The position numbers and the translations under genes are program-made. A model generated the notes under the pieces. The model ran no database searches, had not been told where the DNA came from, and saw only the letters and a program-made list of their open reading frames with translations. Below are positions 24,122-32,732 of a stretch of 64,000 nucleotides of DNA, piece by piece (position 1 is the first letter of the stretch; each line of letters begins with the position of its first letter). Source of the DNA: Propionibacteriaceae bacterium UBA7704. GTDB lineage: Bacteria; Actinomycetota; Actinomycetes; Propionibacteriales; Propionibacteriaceae. The stretch spans positions 1 to 64,000 of the forward strand of contig DLGC01000002.1 in NCBI GenBank assembly GCA_002482525.1, read 5' to 3'.

Positions 24122-25167
24122 CAGCAGCCCGGGACGCCGGCAGCAGTGTTGGGATCGTTCAAGGCGTTCAGGTCTCCGATCGCGCCGTCCAGGTTGTCGA
24201 CCGCGACCAATCGCAGCCCCTTGGGCACCGACGTGACGTTTTGACAGTTGTCTTTGGGAAGCAGGAACACCGTCGCGCCGTCCCGAGACGCAGCGGCGAG
24301 CTTCTCGGCGATTCCCCCGATCACGCCCACCTTGCCGTCAGCACCCATCGTTCCGGTACCCGCAATGACCCGGCCCTGCGTCAGATCACCCGGTGTCAGC
24401 TTGTCGTAGATCGACAAGGCGAACATCAAACCACCGCTGGCGCCACCAACGTCAGGATCAACGGCATAGGCGACCTTGGGCGTGTACACGTAGCCGGTGG
24501 AGATCTCGATCCCCACCGAGGGGTAATCAGGAGCCTTGAGACTGGCGCGGGTCGTCACAGTGACCTGCTGGGTCTCCTGGTCGCGGGTGATGGTGAACGT
24601 CACCTTCTGCCCCACATGTCGATTCTGGATCTCCTGCAACACCGAGGCGCGATCGGTAACCGGAACATTGTCCACGGCCGAAATCAAATCGCCGGGTTGC
24701 AGGATGCCGGCAGCCGCCCCGGAGGTCTGCACCGACTGCACCATCGGCAATTCGGTGACCGGGATCTCAGCGGCTCGCAACGCGGCCACCACTGCCGAGG
24801 TCTGCGAGTTGGTCATCAAGATGGTCTCTTCGTTGTCCACCTCGCTGGGAGTGGTGCCCTGACGATAGATCGCGGCCCGCGGCAGCACCTGCCGATTCGG
24901 CATCCAGTAGGAGATCAGTGCCTCCGGCAAGGTCAGGCTGCTGTCCGGAGCGGTAACTTCGATCGTGGCCATCAGCAACTCACCATCGGAGGGATAGGTC
25001 TCCACTCCACTGATCGAGATCGCTTCCTTGCCGTTCACATCCCCGAGCAAGTTATAGGTGTTGCCCGGCGACCAGGTCACGTACGGAACCGGCACCAAGG
25101 CAATGATGGTGGCCAGGATCACGAACAGCAGCGCTGACAACGCCGCCGTCCACGTCTGCCGACTCAT
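24121..25167 (-). CDS. YlbL/Rv3194c-like membrane-anchored PDZ-Lon (S16) protease
   Basis: A 348-aa protein with an N-terminal TM (about 8-28), then VPYVTWSPGNTYNLLG, the signature of YlbL-type proteases. A PDZ domain (about 125-200: GILQPGDLISAVDNVPV) follows, then a C-terminal Lon-type domain. The S16 catalytic dyad is recognisable: Ser in GGASGGLMFAL and Lys in GGIAEKLAAA. The short C-terminal tail contains a Cys pair (DNCQ, VPGC). The start is ATG 25167 because GGAGG lies 5 nt upstream; a GTG at 25173 is also in frame. The chain faces the outside, so it probably cleaves secreted or membrane proteins. First gene of the operon with PPA1309 and UPF0182. Confidence 0.92.
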   Translation of the reverse strand: MSRQTWTAALSALLFVILATIIALVPVPYVTWSPGNTYNLLGDVNGKEAISISGVETYPSDGELLMATIEVTAPDSSLTLPEALISYWMPNRQVLPRAAIYRQGTTPSEVDNEETILMTNSQTSAVVAALRAAEIPVTELPMVQSVQTSGAAAGILQPGDLISAVDNVPVTDRASVLQEIQNRHVGQKVTFTITRDQETQQVTVTTRASLKAPDYPSVGIEISTGYVYTPKVAYAVDPDVGGASGGLMFALSIYDKLTPGDLTQGRVIAGTGTMGADGKVGVIGGIAEKLAAASRDGATVFLLPKDNCQNVTSVPKGLRLVAVDNLDGAIGDLNALNDPNTAAGVPGC

Positions 25168-25279
25168 GCCCACCTCCGCTGTCCTGACAGGTCCGCATGG
25201 GGAACCCTACCCGGTCACCGACCTCCCACCAGCTTGGACGATGCGGGAGAATAGAAACTAAGCAACCAAGGAGTACCTC

Positions 25280-26629
25280 GTGAGTGATCCGAACTTCCCG
25301 GGCGGCCAGCCCGACCCCGGCGATGCCGACGATGCGCTCAAACGTCTGCTGGCGCAACTCGGACTGACGCCAGATGCCGCCGGTGAACTGAATCCCGAGC
25401 AGGTGATGCAGCAACTGCAATCGATGATGACTGCCTTCAACACCCAACTCGCCGGCTTCGGAGCCTCCGATGCCACCAGCGGAATGAACTGGGGCTTCAC
25501 TCGCGACCTGGTGCTGCGCGCCACCCGAGAAGCAGGACCCGACACCGAACCGCCCGCCGCCCAGCAGGCCCGGATCCGCGATGCGGTTGCATTGGCCGAT
25601 CTGTGGCTGGGCGAGGATATGGATTTCGCGCCGCTGAGCGCACCAGCACTCGCCTGGCGTCGTGAAGACTGGATCGAGCACACCTTCGGCACCTGGCAAC
25701 AGCTGATCCAGCCGGTCATCTCCCAACTGTCGATCGCCTTGCGCTCGTTGATCAGCGAAGGTCAACCCGGCGCCACCGAGCCCATGTTGCGCATCGCTGT
25801 GGCCAGCATGTTCGCCGCCCAGATCAGCGAGACCTTGGCCTCACTGGCCACCACCGTGCTCAGTGCCACCGACATCGGATTGCCCATCAGCGACGAGGCC
25901 CGGGTCTGCGTGGTACCCGCCAATATTGAGACCTTCTCCGACGGCTTGGGTGTTGACTCCGACGATCTGCTGCTCTACCTGGGAGTGCGCGAGGCCGCCC
26001 GGCAGCGCCTCTTCCACGCGGTCGGATGGCTCGGCCCGCAGCTACTGGCCCTCATCGAGCACTACGCCCGAGAAATCACCATCGACCCCGAAGCTCTCGA
26101 GCAGGCCATCGAAAGCCAGCTCAATTCGGTCATGAGCATGGAAGACCTGGAGAAGGCAGGTAACGCGGTGGCGAAGTCGTTGTTCGCCCCGCAGCGCACC
26201 GCAGTACAGCAGGAAATCTTGGAACGCCTGGAGACACTGCTGGCTCTCGTCGAAGGCTGGGTGGACCACGTGACCGCAGAGGTCACCCGGTCCCGGATGC
26301 CGTCCGCCATCGGGCTGGCCGAAATGCTGCGCCGCAGGCGGGCCTCCGGCGGCCCTGCCGAGACCGCCCTGCGCACCCTGGTCGGGCTCGAACTGCGTCC
26401 TCGGCGCACCCGAGATGCTGAGAACCTGTGGGCTGCATTGCGCTCTGCGCGCGGCAGCGAGGGACGCGATGCCCTGTGGGCCCACCCGGATCTGTTGCCC
26501 GACGCAGCGGCCCTCGATGATCCGCTGGGTTTCGCGTCCGGCGACGACACCGACCAGGCGCCCGACGCCTTGGACACCGAACTGGCGAAGCTGCTGGAGG
26601 AGGAAGGCCGCGGCGACGACCGCGCCTAA
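25280..26629 (+). CDS. DUF2342/zincin_2 family protein with degenerate metal motif
   Basis: A 449-aa helical protein of the actinobacterial zinc-dependent-metalloprotease-like family (Rv3195 type). Where zincins carry HExxH, this sequence reads YLGVREAARQRLFHAVGWL, so the first and third metal ligands are not the canonical ones and protease activity is doubtful. Family-typical parts are the QPVISQLSIAL helix, AQISETLASLATTVLSATDIGLP and EMLRRRRASGGPAE. It starts at GTG 25280 with AAGGAG at good spacing. Transcribed divergently from the Lon-like gene; its TAA overlaps the stop of the convergent YgjP-like gene. Confidence 0.85.
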   Translation: MSDPNFPGGQPDPGDADDALKRLLAQLGLTPDAAGELNPEQVMQQLQSMMTAFNTQLAGFGASDATSGMNWGFTRDLVLRATREAGPDTEPPAAQQARIRDAVALADLWLGEDMDFAPLSAPALAWRREDWIEHTFGTWQQLIQPVISQLSIALRSLISEGQPGATEPMLRIAVASMFAAQISETLASLATTVLSATDIGLPISDEARVCVVPANIETFSDGLGVDSDDLLLYLGVREAARQRLFHAVGWLGPQLLALIEHYAREITIDPEALEQAIESQLNSVMSMEDLEKAGNAVAKSLFAPQRTAVQQEILERLETLLALVEGWVDHVTAEVTRSRMPSAIGLAEMLRRRRASGGPAETALRTLVGLELRPRRTRDAENLWAALRSARGSEGRDALWAHPDLLPDAAALDDPLGFASGDDTDQAPDALDTELAKLLEEEGRGDDRA

Positions 26630-27219
26630 CCCACCGGCTCGGACTGGTCCTGGCAATCCTCGGACGCATCGTCCAGGTCACTGAACTGCCCGGTGGCACC
26701 CACCTGGACGGCATGCTGGTAGCCCGAAAGGAAGGCTTTGGCTTCGGCCAGCCGCGGGTAACCCGACAGCAACCGATGGAAAGCTGCCGAATGGTTGGGC
26801 TGCAGCAGGTGAGCCACCTCATGAAGGATCACGTAATCCACGACCCAACCAGGCATCGTGCGCAGCCGGGACGACAACCGGATCTCCCCGGTATCGGCAC
26901 GGCAGGACCCCCAACGTCGCCGCTGGTTGTCGACCCAACGCACCCGGGCTGTCGGCATCGCTACCTCTGACAGCGGCTGAATGTAACGCCGGTACAACGT
27001 CTGCGCGCGTTGCTCCAACTCGCCCTCACCCAGCCGGGTGCCGGTCTTCGACTCCCGAATGAGGAATCGCTCGACCAGGGGCGGCAACAGCTCCGCTTCC
27101 TGGGCGCGAGTCAGCCGCTGCGGCACCAGTGCGACCAGCCGTCCATGTTCCCGAAAAACCGACAGAGTGCGCCGACGACGAGCGCTACGACGCACTTCCA
27201 CCGGCGGGTGTGAACTCAT
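26626..27219 (-). CDS. YgjP-type M48-like metal-dependent hydrolase
   Basis: A 197-aa protein of the DUF45/YgjP family, small gluzincin-like hydrolases. The zinc motif HExxH is seen as VILHEVAHLLQPNHSAAFH, with the third ligand supplied by the following NHS..F segment, and the family signature RRRWGSCRADTGEIRLSSRL precedes it. The N-terminal 40 residues are basic. The substrate is unknown. The 3' end overlaps the zincin-like gene by 4 bp (convergent). Confidence 0.88.
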   Translation of the reverse strand: MSSHPPVEVRRSARRRRTLSVFREHGRLVALVPQRLTRAQEAELLPPLVERFLIRESKTGTRLGEGELEQRAQTLYRRYIQPLSEVAMPTARVRWVDNQRRRWGSCRADTGEIRLSSRLRTMPGWVVDYVILHEVAHLLQPNHSAAFHRLLSGYPRLAEAKAFLSGYQHAVQVGATGQFSDLDDASEDCQDQSEPVG

Positions 27220-27461
27220 GGTCGAACCCTATGACACGCCTGTCTGCTTCGGTTGACCCCGGACGGCACCGGGCGTTAGTTTTCTCATGGAGACCCTCAG
27301 TGAACGGTCCGCTAGCAGGGGAAGGCAAGCGAATCGAACACTGGGGGTTCTCGCTGCCTCAGCGCTAATTGCGCCGAATCCCCCGGTTCAGGGCATAGAC
27401 TGAGCGCGGCATTCGCAAGCCGAGCCCACCCGAGGGCGAAGCCGAACTACAGGAGGATTAC
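27220..27461 (+). promoter_or_regulatory. Structured intergenic region upstream of the DUF5679 gene
   Basis: This 242-bp gap contains an extended imperfect hairpin at 27336-27389: GAAC/GTTC, then GGGGG/CCCCC, TTC/GAA with one bulge, and an inner GCGC-TAATT-GCGC. TAGACT at 27396-27401 may be the -10 of the DUF5679 gene, and AGGAGG at 27451-27456 is its ribosome site. No ORF and no known riboswitch class were recognised. Confidence 0.35.
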
Positions 27462-27623
27462 GTGGCCGAGGACACCTACAAAGGCTCCTTTTACTGCGTC
27501 AAGTGCAAGGACCATCGCGACGCCGAAGGCGACGTCACGGTCAATGAGAAGGGGACGCGGATCGCCAAGGCGAAGTGCCCGGTATGTGGCACCAACCTGA
27601 CCCGCTTCCTGCCCAAAGCCTGA
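27462..27623 (+). CDS. DUF5679 zinc-ribbon mini-protein (53 aa)
   Basis: A 53-residue protein with paired CxxC motifs, YCVKCKDHRDAEGDV then AKCPVCGTNLTRFLP, forming one compact zinc ribbon of the DUF5679 type. It starts at GTG 27462, 6 nt after AGGAGG, and is followed by a strong terminator. In mycobacteria a similar small ORF lies at the equivalent position (Rv3196A). The function is unknown; nucleic-acid binding is a guess from the fold. Confidence 0.85.
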   Translation: MAEDTYKGSFYCVKCKDHRDAEGDVTVNEKGTRIAKAKCPVCGTNLTRFLPKA

Positions 27624-27630
27624 AGACACC

Positions 27631-27663
27631 AAAGGACGTCGGCCCATTGGGTCGGCGTCCTTT
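27631..27663 (+). terminator. Rho-independent terminator after DUF5679 gene
   Basis: A 15-bp stem starting AAAGGACG and ending CGTCCTTT, with an inner TCGGCCC/GGGTCGG arm containing two G-T pairs and a 3-nt loop. GCTTTGC follows. Confidence 0.85.
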
Positions 27664-27682
27664 GCTTTGCCCCTAGTCAGAG

Positions 27683-27726
27683 AACACCTCTGAGGGTGTT
27701 GACCATCCCGGCGACAGTGTTGTCGC
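27683..27726. repeat. Two small hairpins upstream of the RRE-like gene
   Basis: AACACC-N6-GGTGTT (27683-27700) and GCGACA-GTGT-TGTCGC (27711-27726) are perfect 6-bp inverted repeats in the 114-bp gap before the next gene. They may be leader structure or operators; no further evidence. Confidence 0.35.
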
Positions 27727-27777
27727 TCGCCACTCGTGCCTTGTCCTACCCGGCCGCAGCGACACAGGCTGACCGGC

Positions 27778-28602
27778 ATGAGCAGCGCACCCGAGGTTCC
27801 GTTCCGGCTTCGCCGACCGGTCACCGCCCTCTGGCGCACCCCCAGCGCGCTGCAGCTCGGATTGGACGCCGACGCCCTCGTGCTGGACCCGGCACCGAGC
27901 GCCGTTGCCGATGCCATCGAATTGCTCTGGGAACCGCTCACCCCCACTCAACTCGCGCACCGCGTGCCTGCTTTGGGCGTGGCAGAGGCGCGCTGGTTGT
28001 GCGCACATCTGAGTAGGGAGGGCTTCGTGACCACCGACTCCCCCCGGCTGACGCCGCCGGTGGCCGTGTTGGGTCAAGGGCCGCTAGCCGGTGCCACCGT
28101 CGACGCCCTACGCCACGTGGCGGTGCCGGTTCAGCGACTGGACCGCGCCGGTCTCACCGACGCCGTCGATCACGACCAGGTGGTCGTTGTCGCAGCCGCC
28201 ACCGCTGAGCCGGACCGAGTGGATCTCGCCCGACTGCGATCGGCCGGCCGCCCGCACCTGGTAGTCCGCATCGAAGCGTCTCGCGCCGTCGTAGGGCCCT
28301 TCGTCGAGCCTCGGGTTTCGGCGTGTGTGCACTGCGACGACCTTGCCCGCGCCCACCGCGATCCGGCCTGGGCACGGCTGCTGCAACAGCTCAGCCGCCG
28401 GCGCGTCACCCCCGACCCCGGACTGTTGGCCTGGGCGGCGGCCACGGCGGTCAATCAGATCCGGGCCTGGCACCGCGGCATCAGCCCGGAAACGCACAAC
28501 CGCTGCATCGAACTCGGCCTGGACAGCTTCGCGCAGCGGCAGCGCCCCGTGGTGCGGCATCCCGATTGCGGGTGCGACGACACGCTCTGGGAGAACCACT
28601 GA
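27778..28602 (+). CDS. Cyclodehydratase/RRE-like (ThiF-family-related) protein
   Basis: A 274-aa protein resembling the partner proteins of azole-forming RiPP cyclodehydratases, as found singly in many actinobacteria (Rv3196 type). Residues 8-85 look like a winged-helix peptide-recognition element (WRTPSALQLGLDADALVL, then LWEPLTPTQLAHRV and LSREGFVTT). Residues 90-170 have a Rossmann-like beta-alpha pattern (VAVLGQGPLAGATVDALRHV). The zinc-type cysteines are CVHC at about 180 and CGC near the C-terminus. No precursor peptide or YcaO gene is visible nearby, so this is probably an orphan housekeeping homolog. ATG 27778 is preferred to an upstream in-frame start at 27736. Confidence 0.75.
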   Translation: MSSAPEVPFRLRRPVTALWRTPSALQLGLDADALVLDPAPSAVADAIELLWEPLTPTQLAHRVPALGVAEARWLCAHLSREGFVTTDSPRLTPPVAVLGQGPLAGATVDALRHVAVPVQRLDRAGLTDAVDHDQVVVVAAATAEPDRVDLARLRSAGRPHLVVRIEASRAVVGPFVEPRVSACVHCDDLARAHRDPAWARLLQQLSRRRVTPDPGLLAWAAATAVNQIRAWHRGISPETHNRCIELGLDSFAQRQRPVVRHPDCGCDDTLWENH

Positions 28603-28676
28603 GGCACCGCGACGCCGATCTTGCCAATCCAGACACCGGGCTTCGTTATTGAGTGATCAGCGGTCAAACTGGCCTG

Positions 28677-30020
28677 GTGAACACCGAAGAATCCGACGAT
28701 CGCCGCAAAGTGCTCCCCGAATCCACTCTCGGACGCAGCGCGCGCCTGATCGGACTGCCGCTCGGCGTGGCCGCCCGCGCCGGTGTCGGCGCCGGCCGAC
28801 GTCTCTTCGGTGCCGATGCCCACCAGGTCGATGCCCAGCTCAAGGACGCCGCCGCCGAACAGCTCTTCGCCGTACTCGGTGAACTCAAAGGCGGTGCCAT
28901 GAAGTTCGGCCAGATGATGAGCATGTTCGAGGCATTCATGCCCGAGGATCTCGCCGCTCCGTTCCGGGATCGGCTGCGCCAGTTGCAGGACGCCGCCCCG
29001 CCGATGCCATCGTCGAAGGCCGAAGCCGTACTTCGCGCCGAGCTTGGCTCCGATTGGCGCAAGAACTTCTCCGAGATCGACCTGCGCCCGGCCGCCGCGG
29101 CGTCCTTGGGTCAGGTGCACCGCGGACGCCTCACCGACGGAACCGAGGTCGCCATCAAGGTGCAATACCCGGGTGCCGCGGCAGCAGTGGCCAGCGATCT
29201 GCGCCAGGTGCGCCGACTGACGACCGCCATCTCGCCGCTGACCGGCGGCCTCGACATCGTGGGAATCGCTCGCGAGATGGCTATTCGGATCACCGAAGAG
29301 GTCGACTACACCCTGGAGGCCGCCGCCCAGTCCCAGGTGGCCGAGGCCCTGGCGGGCCATCCCCGATTCGTCGTGCCGAAGGTCCGCATGTTCACCGAGC
29401 GGGTTCTGGTCAGCGACTGGGTGGAGGGCCGCAAACTGATCTCGGTGACCGACCGTCCGGCAGCAGAGCGCAATCGCGCAGCCCTGGATTACGTGACCTT
29501 CTTGTTCGCCGGACCGCGGCTGGCCGGCATCCTGCACGGCGACCCACACCCGGGCAACTACCTGCTCACCGCGGATGGCAAGCTCGGCGTGGTCGATTTC
29601 GGTTTGGTCGCCCGACTCCCCGAGGGACTTCCCGAGCCGATGGGTCGGCTGATTCGTAACGCGGTCAACGACGACGCCGAAGCCATGCTGACCGGCCTTC
29701 GCGAGGAGGGTTTCGTCACCGCAGAGGTGTCGGCCGAGGAGTTGATGGAGTTCTTCGTGGCCTTCGTCGAGCCGGCGAAGGTCGAGCAGTTCACTTTCAA
29801 CAGAGAATGGTCACGTCAACAGTTCGGTCGGGTGCATTCCAGCATGGGACCCAATGAGGTCGCTACCAAGCTGAACATCCCGCCCCACTACATGATCATC
29901 TATCGTGCCTGGCTCGGCGCCGTCTCGGTGCTGTGCCAACTTGATGTCCAGGAAGACTTCGCCGCGATCCTGCGCGAGTACCTTCCCGGCTTCGCCACCC
30001 AGGACGATGTCACGTTCTGA
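28677..30020 (+). CDS. ABC1/UbiB family atypical kinase
   Basis: A 447-aa member of the ABC1 (ADCK/UbiB) family of atypical kinases or ATPases. The family hallmarks are present: the KxGQ motif (GGAMKFGQMMSM), the alanine-rich nucleotide loop (AAAASLGQVHRG), VAIKVQYP, EVDYTLEA, the catalytic HGDPHPGNYL and metal-binding VVDFGL. No TM segment is obvious. Starts are GTG 28677 or GTG 28653; neither has a good Shine-Dalgarno. In mycobacteria the homolog (Rv3197) precedes whiB7, which is absent here. The client is unknown; the family often acts in lipid or quinone metabolism. Confidence 0.9.
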   Translation: MNTEESDDRRKVLPESTLGRSARLIGLPLGVAARAGVGAGRRLFGADAHQVDAQLKDAAAEQLFAVLGELKGGAMKFGQMMSMFEAFMPEDLAAPFRDRLRQLQDAAPPMPSSKAEAVLRAELGSDWRKNFSEIDLRPAAAASLGQVHRGRLTDGTEVAIKVQYPGAAAAVASDLRQVRRLTTAISPLTGGLDIVGIAREMAIRITEEVDYTLEAAAQSQVAEALAGHPRFVVPKVRMFTERVLVSDWVEGRKLISVTDRPAAERNRAALDYVTFLFAGPRLAGILHGDPHPGNYLLTADGKLGVVDFGLVARLPEGLPEPMGRLIRNAVNDDAEAMLTGLREEGFVTAEVSAEELMEFFVAFVEPAKVEQFTFNREWSRQQFGRVHSSMGPNEVATKLNIPPHYMIIYRAWLGAVSVLCQLDVQEDFAAILREYLPGFATQDDVTF

Positions 30021-30135
30021 GCACACGCCGATCGGGAGGATCGCCTCATCACCGTGGTGGAGAGAACAACGTCCTCTGGCAGAGTGCGTCCGACATCGAT
30101 CCGGTGAGATCGCGCTTTCTCGAGGCGCGCCATCA

Positions 30136-30612
30136 ATGCACTCCGTTGTTCACCGCTGGCCCGTCGTCATCATGGTGGGGATGCTCAGTCTCGCGCTGAG
30201 CGGTTGTGGTTCGCTCCAGGCGCCGGTGACGGTGGAGACCGTCGCATCGGCCTGTGCCGGCTAGTCCAAACCAAGAACGCCACCCGCGTCACGACAGCGG
30301 CCTATTCACTCCTGCTTCCCAAGTCATGGGTGAACAAGACCAATTCTGAGATGAACACCCGTGGCGCCCTGTCGCTGTATGCCGACAAGAGCACCGGTGC
30401 ATACCCCCATCAGCCTCGGTGGCGTCAAGGCCGCATACATCACGTCGAAAGCCAAGATCAAACAGCCCAAGGTCTCCCTGGTCCTCACGGTGCTGGGTGT
30501 GACCGATCGGCAGAACCGCTATGCCATCGGCATCGGATCACTCGCGGGTCGCAGTTCGACCAAGGCCGCCTTCCTCAAAGACCTGCGATGCAGTTGGACG
30601 TGGGCCGACTAG
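30136..30612 (+). pseudogene. Frameshifted lipoprotein gene
   Basis: The reading frame is broken twice. From ATG 30136 it reads a lipoprotein signal peptide ending LSGC (Cys24) and then APVTVETVASACAG before TAG at 30262. Coding resumes in another frame (LVQTKNATRVTTAAYSLLLP, WVNKTNSEMNTRGALSLYAD), then returns to the first frame after a CCCCC run at 30404-30408 (ISLGGVKAAYITSKAKIKQP to a stop at 30612). Adding one C near 30261 and removing one C from the CCCCC run would restore a continuous protein of about 158 aa. It is therefore either a recent pseudogene or two sequencing errors. No recognised domain beyond the lipobox. It occupies most of the otherwise empty 588 bp between the ABC1 gene and uvrD2; the first 115 bp show nothing notable. 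Confidence 0.65.
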
Positions 30613-32696
30613 TCGACCGCACCGTTCAGAATCTCCAGCACTGCGTCGCCGAACTGGTCGAACTTGGCTCGCCCAACCCCCGGCACAGCCATCAGGGCGG
30701 CCGCATCGCGCGGGTGCCGCTCGGCGATGGCCAGCACGGTGGCGTCAGTGAAGATGCAGTAGGACGGCAGTCCACGCCGCTGGGCTTCGCGAGCGCGCCA
30801 CGCAAGCAGTGTGGAGTGCAGTCGTTCGTCAAAGCTGGCCGGGCAGTCCTGATGTCGGCCCAGCTTGCGTTCAGCTCCGGTGTTCAGTGATCGGCCACAC
30901 GCCCGACAGGTCTGGCTCAATGCCGACACCCGCTGCACCCGGGGCCGTCGCGCGAGCGGCACCACACTCGCTGGGCCGGTGAGACCTTCCAGGAACCGTG
31001 AGGGTTGCCGATTGCCTGGTCCGGAGTGCCTCGACCTGGACCACGACATCATCAAATCCCGCTCGGCACGGGTGATGCCCACGTAGAACAGCCGCGCTTC
31101 CTCGGCCAGTTCGGCAGCAGTGGCGGCCAAGGACAGCGGCACGGTGCCGTCGGCCAGACCCACCAGGGCCACACCGGACCACTCCAAACCCTTGGCGGCA
31201 TGCAGCGTCGAGAGAGTCACACCGTCCGGGCTGAGTGGGTGTTCGGCTGCGGCCCGCCGCTCCAGCTCAGCGACGAAGGTGGTCAGCTCCGCAGCGGGTT
31301 GGGCGTCAGCAAGATCTTCAGCCAGTGCCAGCACTGCCGACCAGGACTCCCACCGTTCGCGCACCCGACCCTGGCCGGACGGGGCGTTCGGGCTCCATCC
31401 CAGCTCGATGAGCACCTGGCGGCAGCCCGGCACGGCTTGCTGCGTCGGCGTATCGACGGCCCGGCGGTGCAAGGCCGTGATGGCTTGGCGAACCTCGCCG
31501 CGCTGGTAGAAGCCCTCCGCCCCGCGCACCGTGAAAGGGATCTGAACCTCGGCCAACGCAGCCTCGAACAGCGGCGATTGGGCATGAATGCGGTACAGCA
31601 CGGCCAGGTCGCGCCAGCGGGTACCGGCCTCGTGCCGCTCGACCAGCCACCGCGCCACCCCCGCCGCTTCGGCAGCGTCGTTCTCCCAGGCCACGATCTG
31701 TGGAGCGGGACCGGACGCCGCGACCGCCTCCAGCTGTACCGCACCGATGCGTAGCCGGGTCGCAGCCCGGTTGGCGACCGCCACCACTTCGGGAGTGGAG
31801 CGATAGTCACGCACCAGGCGAATCACCTCCGCACCGCGCTGACGGGCGGGGAACCCCAGCAGGAACTCCGGACTCGCTCCGGCGAAGGAGTGAATGGTCT
31901 GGGCCGGATCACCGACGACACAGTGTTGGGTACCGGAACCCCACCACAGATCAAGCAGCGTCTGTTGCAGCGGAGACACATCCTGATACTCGTCGACCAG
32001 CAGATGCTGGTAGGTCGCGCACACTTCTTCAGCGATATCGCTGTGCTCGCTGAGCAGTGCCACGGTGCACAACAAGATGTCGTCGAAGTCGATCAGACCA
32101 CGTTCGGACTTCACCCTTTCGTAGCCGCCGAGCACTTGCCCGACCTGGGCGGCGCTGAACCCGGCGACCTCCCGGCCGAGAGACTCGGCGAGTTGCGCGT
32201 AGTCGGCGGGCGCCACATTCGTCACCTTCGCCCAGGAGACCTCGGTCAGCAGGTCGCGGATCTGACCGCTCTCGGGGGCCAGCCGTACCTTGCGCGCGGC
32301 CGCGGCGAGCATGATGGCGCGTTCATCGCTGACGGGAGGCAGCTCGCTGCCGTAGGCGCGCGGCCAGAAATACTGGGCCTGGCGCAGCGCCGCGGAATGG
32401 AAGGTGCGCGCCTGAACCGTGGCCAGCCCCAGGTCATGGAGCCGGGAGCGCAACTCGCCGGCCGCGCGAGTGGTGAACGTCAACGCCAGCACCGAGTTCG
32501 CCGAATACACCCCGCTGGCCACCCCGTAGGCGATCCGGTGAGTCAGCGCTCGGGTCTTGCCGGTGCCGGCACCGGCGATAACGGCCACCGGTACTCCAAA
32601 GGTCGTCGCCACGCGACGCTGGTCGGCGTCCAGACCTTCCAGGAGTCTCTCGGCACTGCTGTCCACGGCCCTCACCTTAGGCAACCACGCCGACAT
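30609..32696 (-). CDS. uvrD2: ATP-dependent DNA helicase UvrD2
   Basis: A 695-aa superfamily 1A 3'-5' helicase. Motifs in order: Walker A (AGAGTGKTRALTHRIA), LALTFTTRAAGELRSRL, DEXX box (LLVDEYQDVSP), VGDPAQTIHSFAGA, VTLSTLHAAKGLEW and EEARLFYVGITRAERDL. A zinc-binding segment CRACGRS...GRHQDC follows, then a C-terminal HRDC domain, the architecture of mycobacterial UvrD2. The start is uncertain: ATG 32696 is used, but GTG 32744, GTG 32675 and GTG 32666 are in frame, the last preceded by TAAGGT as if leaderless. Transcribed divergently from recC. The stop shares CTAG with the pseudogene stop. Confidence 0.93.
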   Translation of the reverse strand: MSAWLPKVRAVDSSAERLLEGLDADQRRVATTFGVPVAVIAGAGTGKTRALTHRIAYGVASGVYSANSVLALTFTTRAAGELRSRLHDLGLATVQARTFHSAALRQAQYFWPRAYGSELPPVSDERAIMLAAAARKVRLAPESGQIRDLLTEVSWAKVTNVAPADYAQLAESLGREVAGFSAAQVGQVLGGYERVKSERGLIDFDDILLCTVALLSEHSDIAEEVCATYQHLLVDEYQDVSPLQQTLLDLWWGSGTQHCVVGDPAQTIHSFAGASPEFLLGFPARQRGAEVIRLVRDYRSTPEVVAVANRAATRLRIGAVQLEAVAASGPAPQIVAWENDAAEAAGVARWLVERHEAGTRWRDLAVLYRIHAQSPLFEAALAEVQIPFTVRGAEGFYQRGEVRQAITALHRRAVDTPTQQAVPGCRQVLIELGWSPNAPSGQGRVRERWESWSAVLALAEDLADAQPAAELTTFVAELERRAAAEHPLSPDGVTLSTLHAAKGLEWSGVALVGLADGTVPLSLAATAAELAEEARLFYVGITRAERDLMMSWSRSRHSGPGNRQPSRFLEGLTGPASVVPLARRPRVQRVSALSQTCRACGRSLNTGAERKLGRHQDCPASFDERLHSTLLAWRAREAQRRGLPSYCIFTDATVLAIAERHPRDAAALMAVPGVGRAKFDQFGDAVLEILNGAVD

Positions 32697-32732
32697 CGCG
32701 GTGTCGGCGCCATCCTTTAGGCTGACTCCAAC

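Noticed and set aside
27778..28602. RiPP (azole peptide) biosynthetic cluster
   Set aside because: No YcaO, dehydrogenase, transporter or precursor-peptide gene was found around the RRE-like protein.
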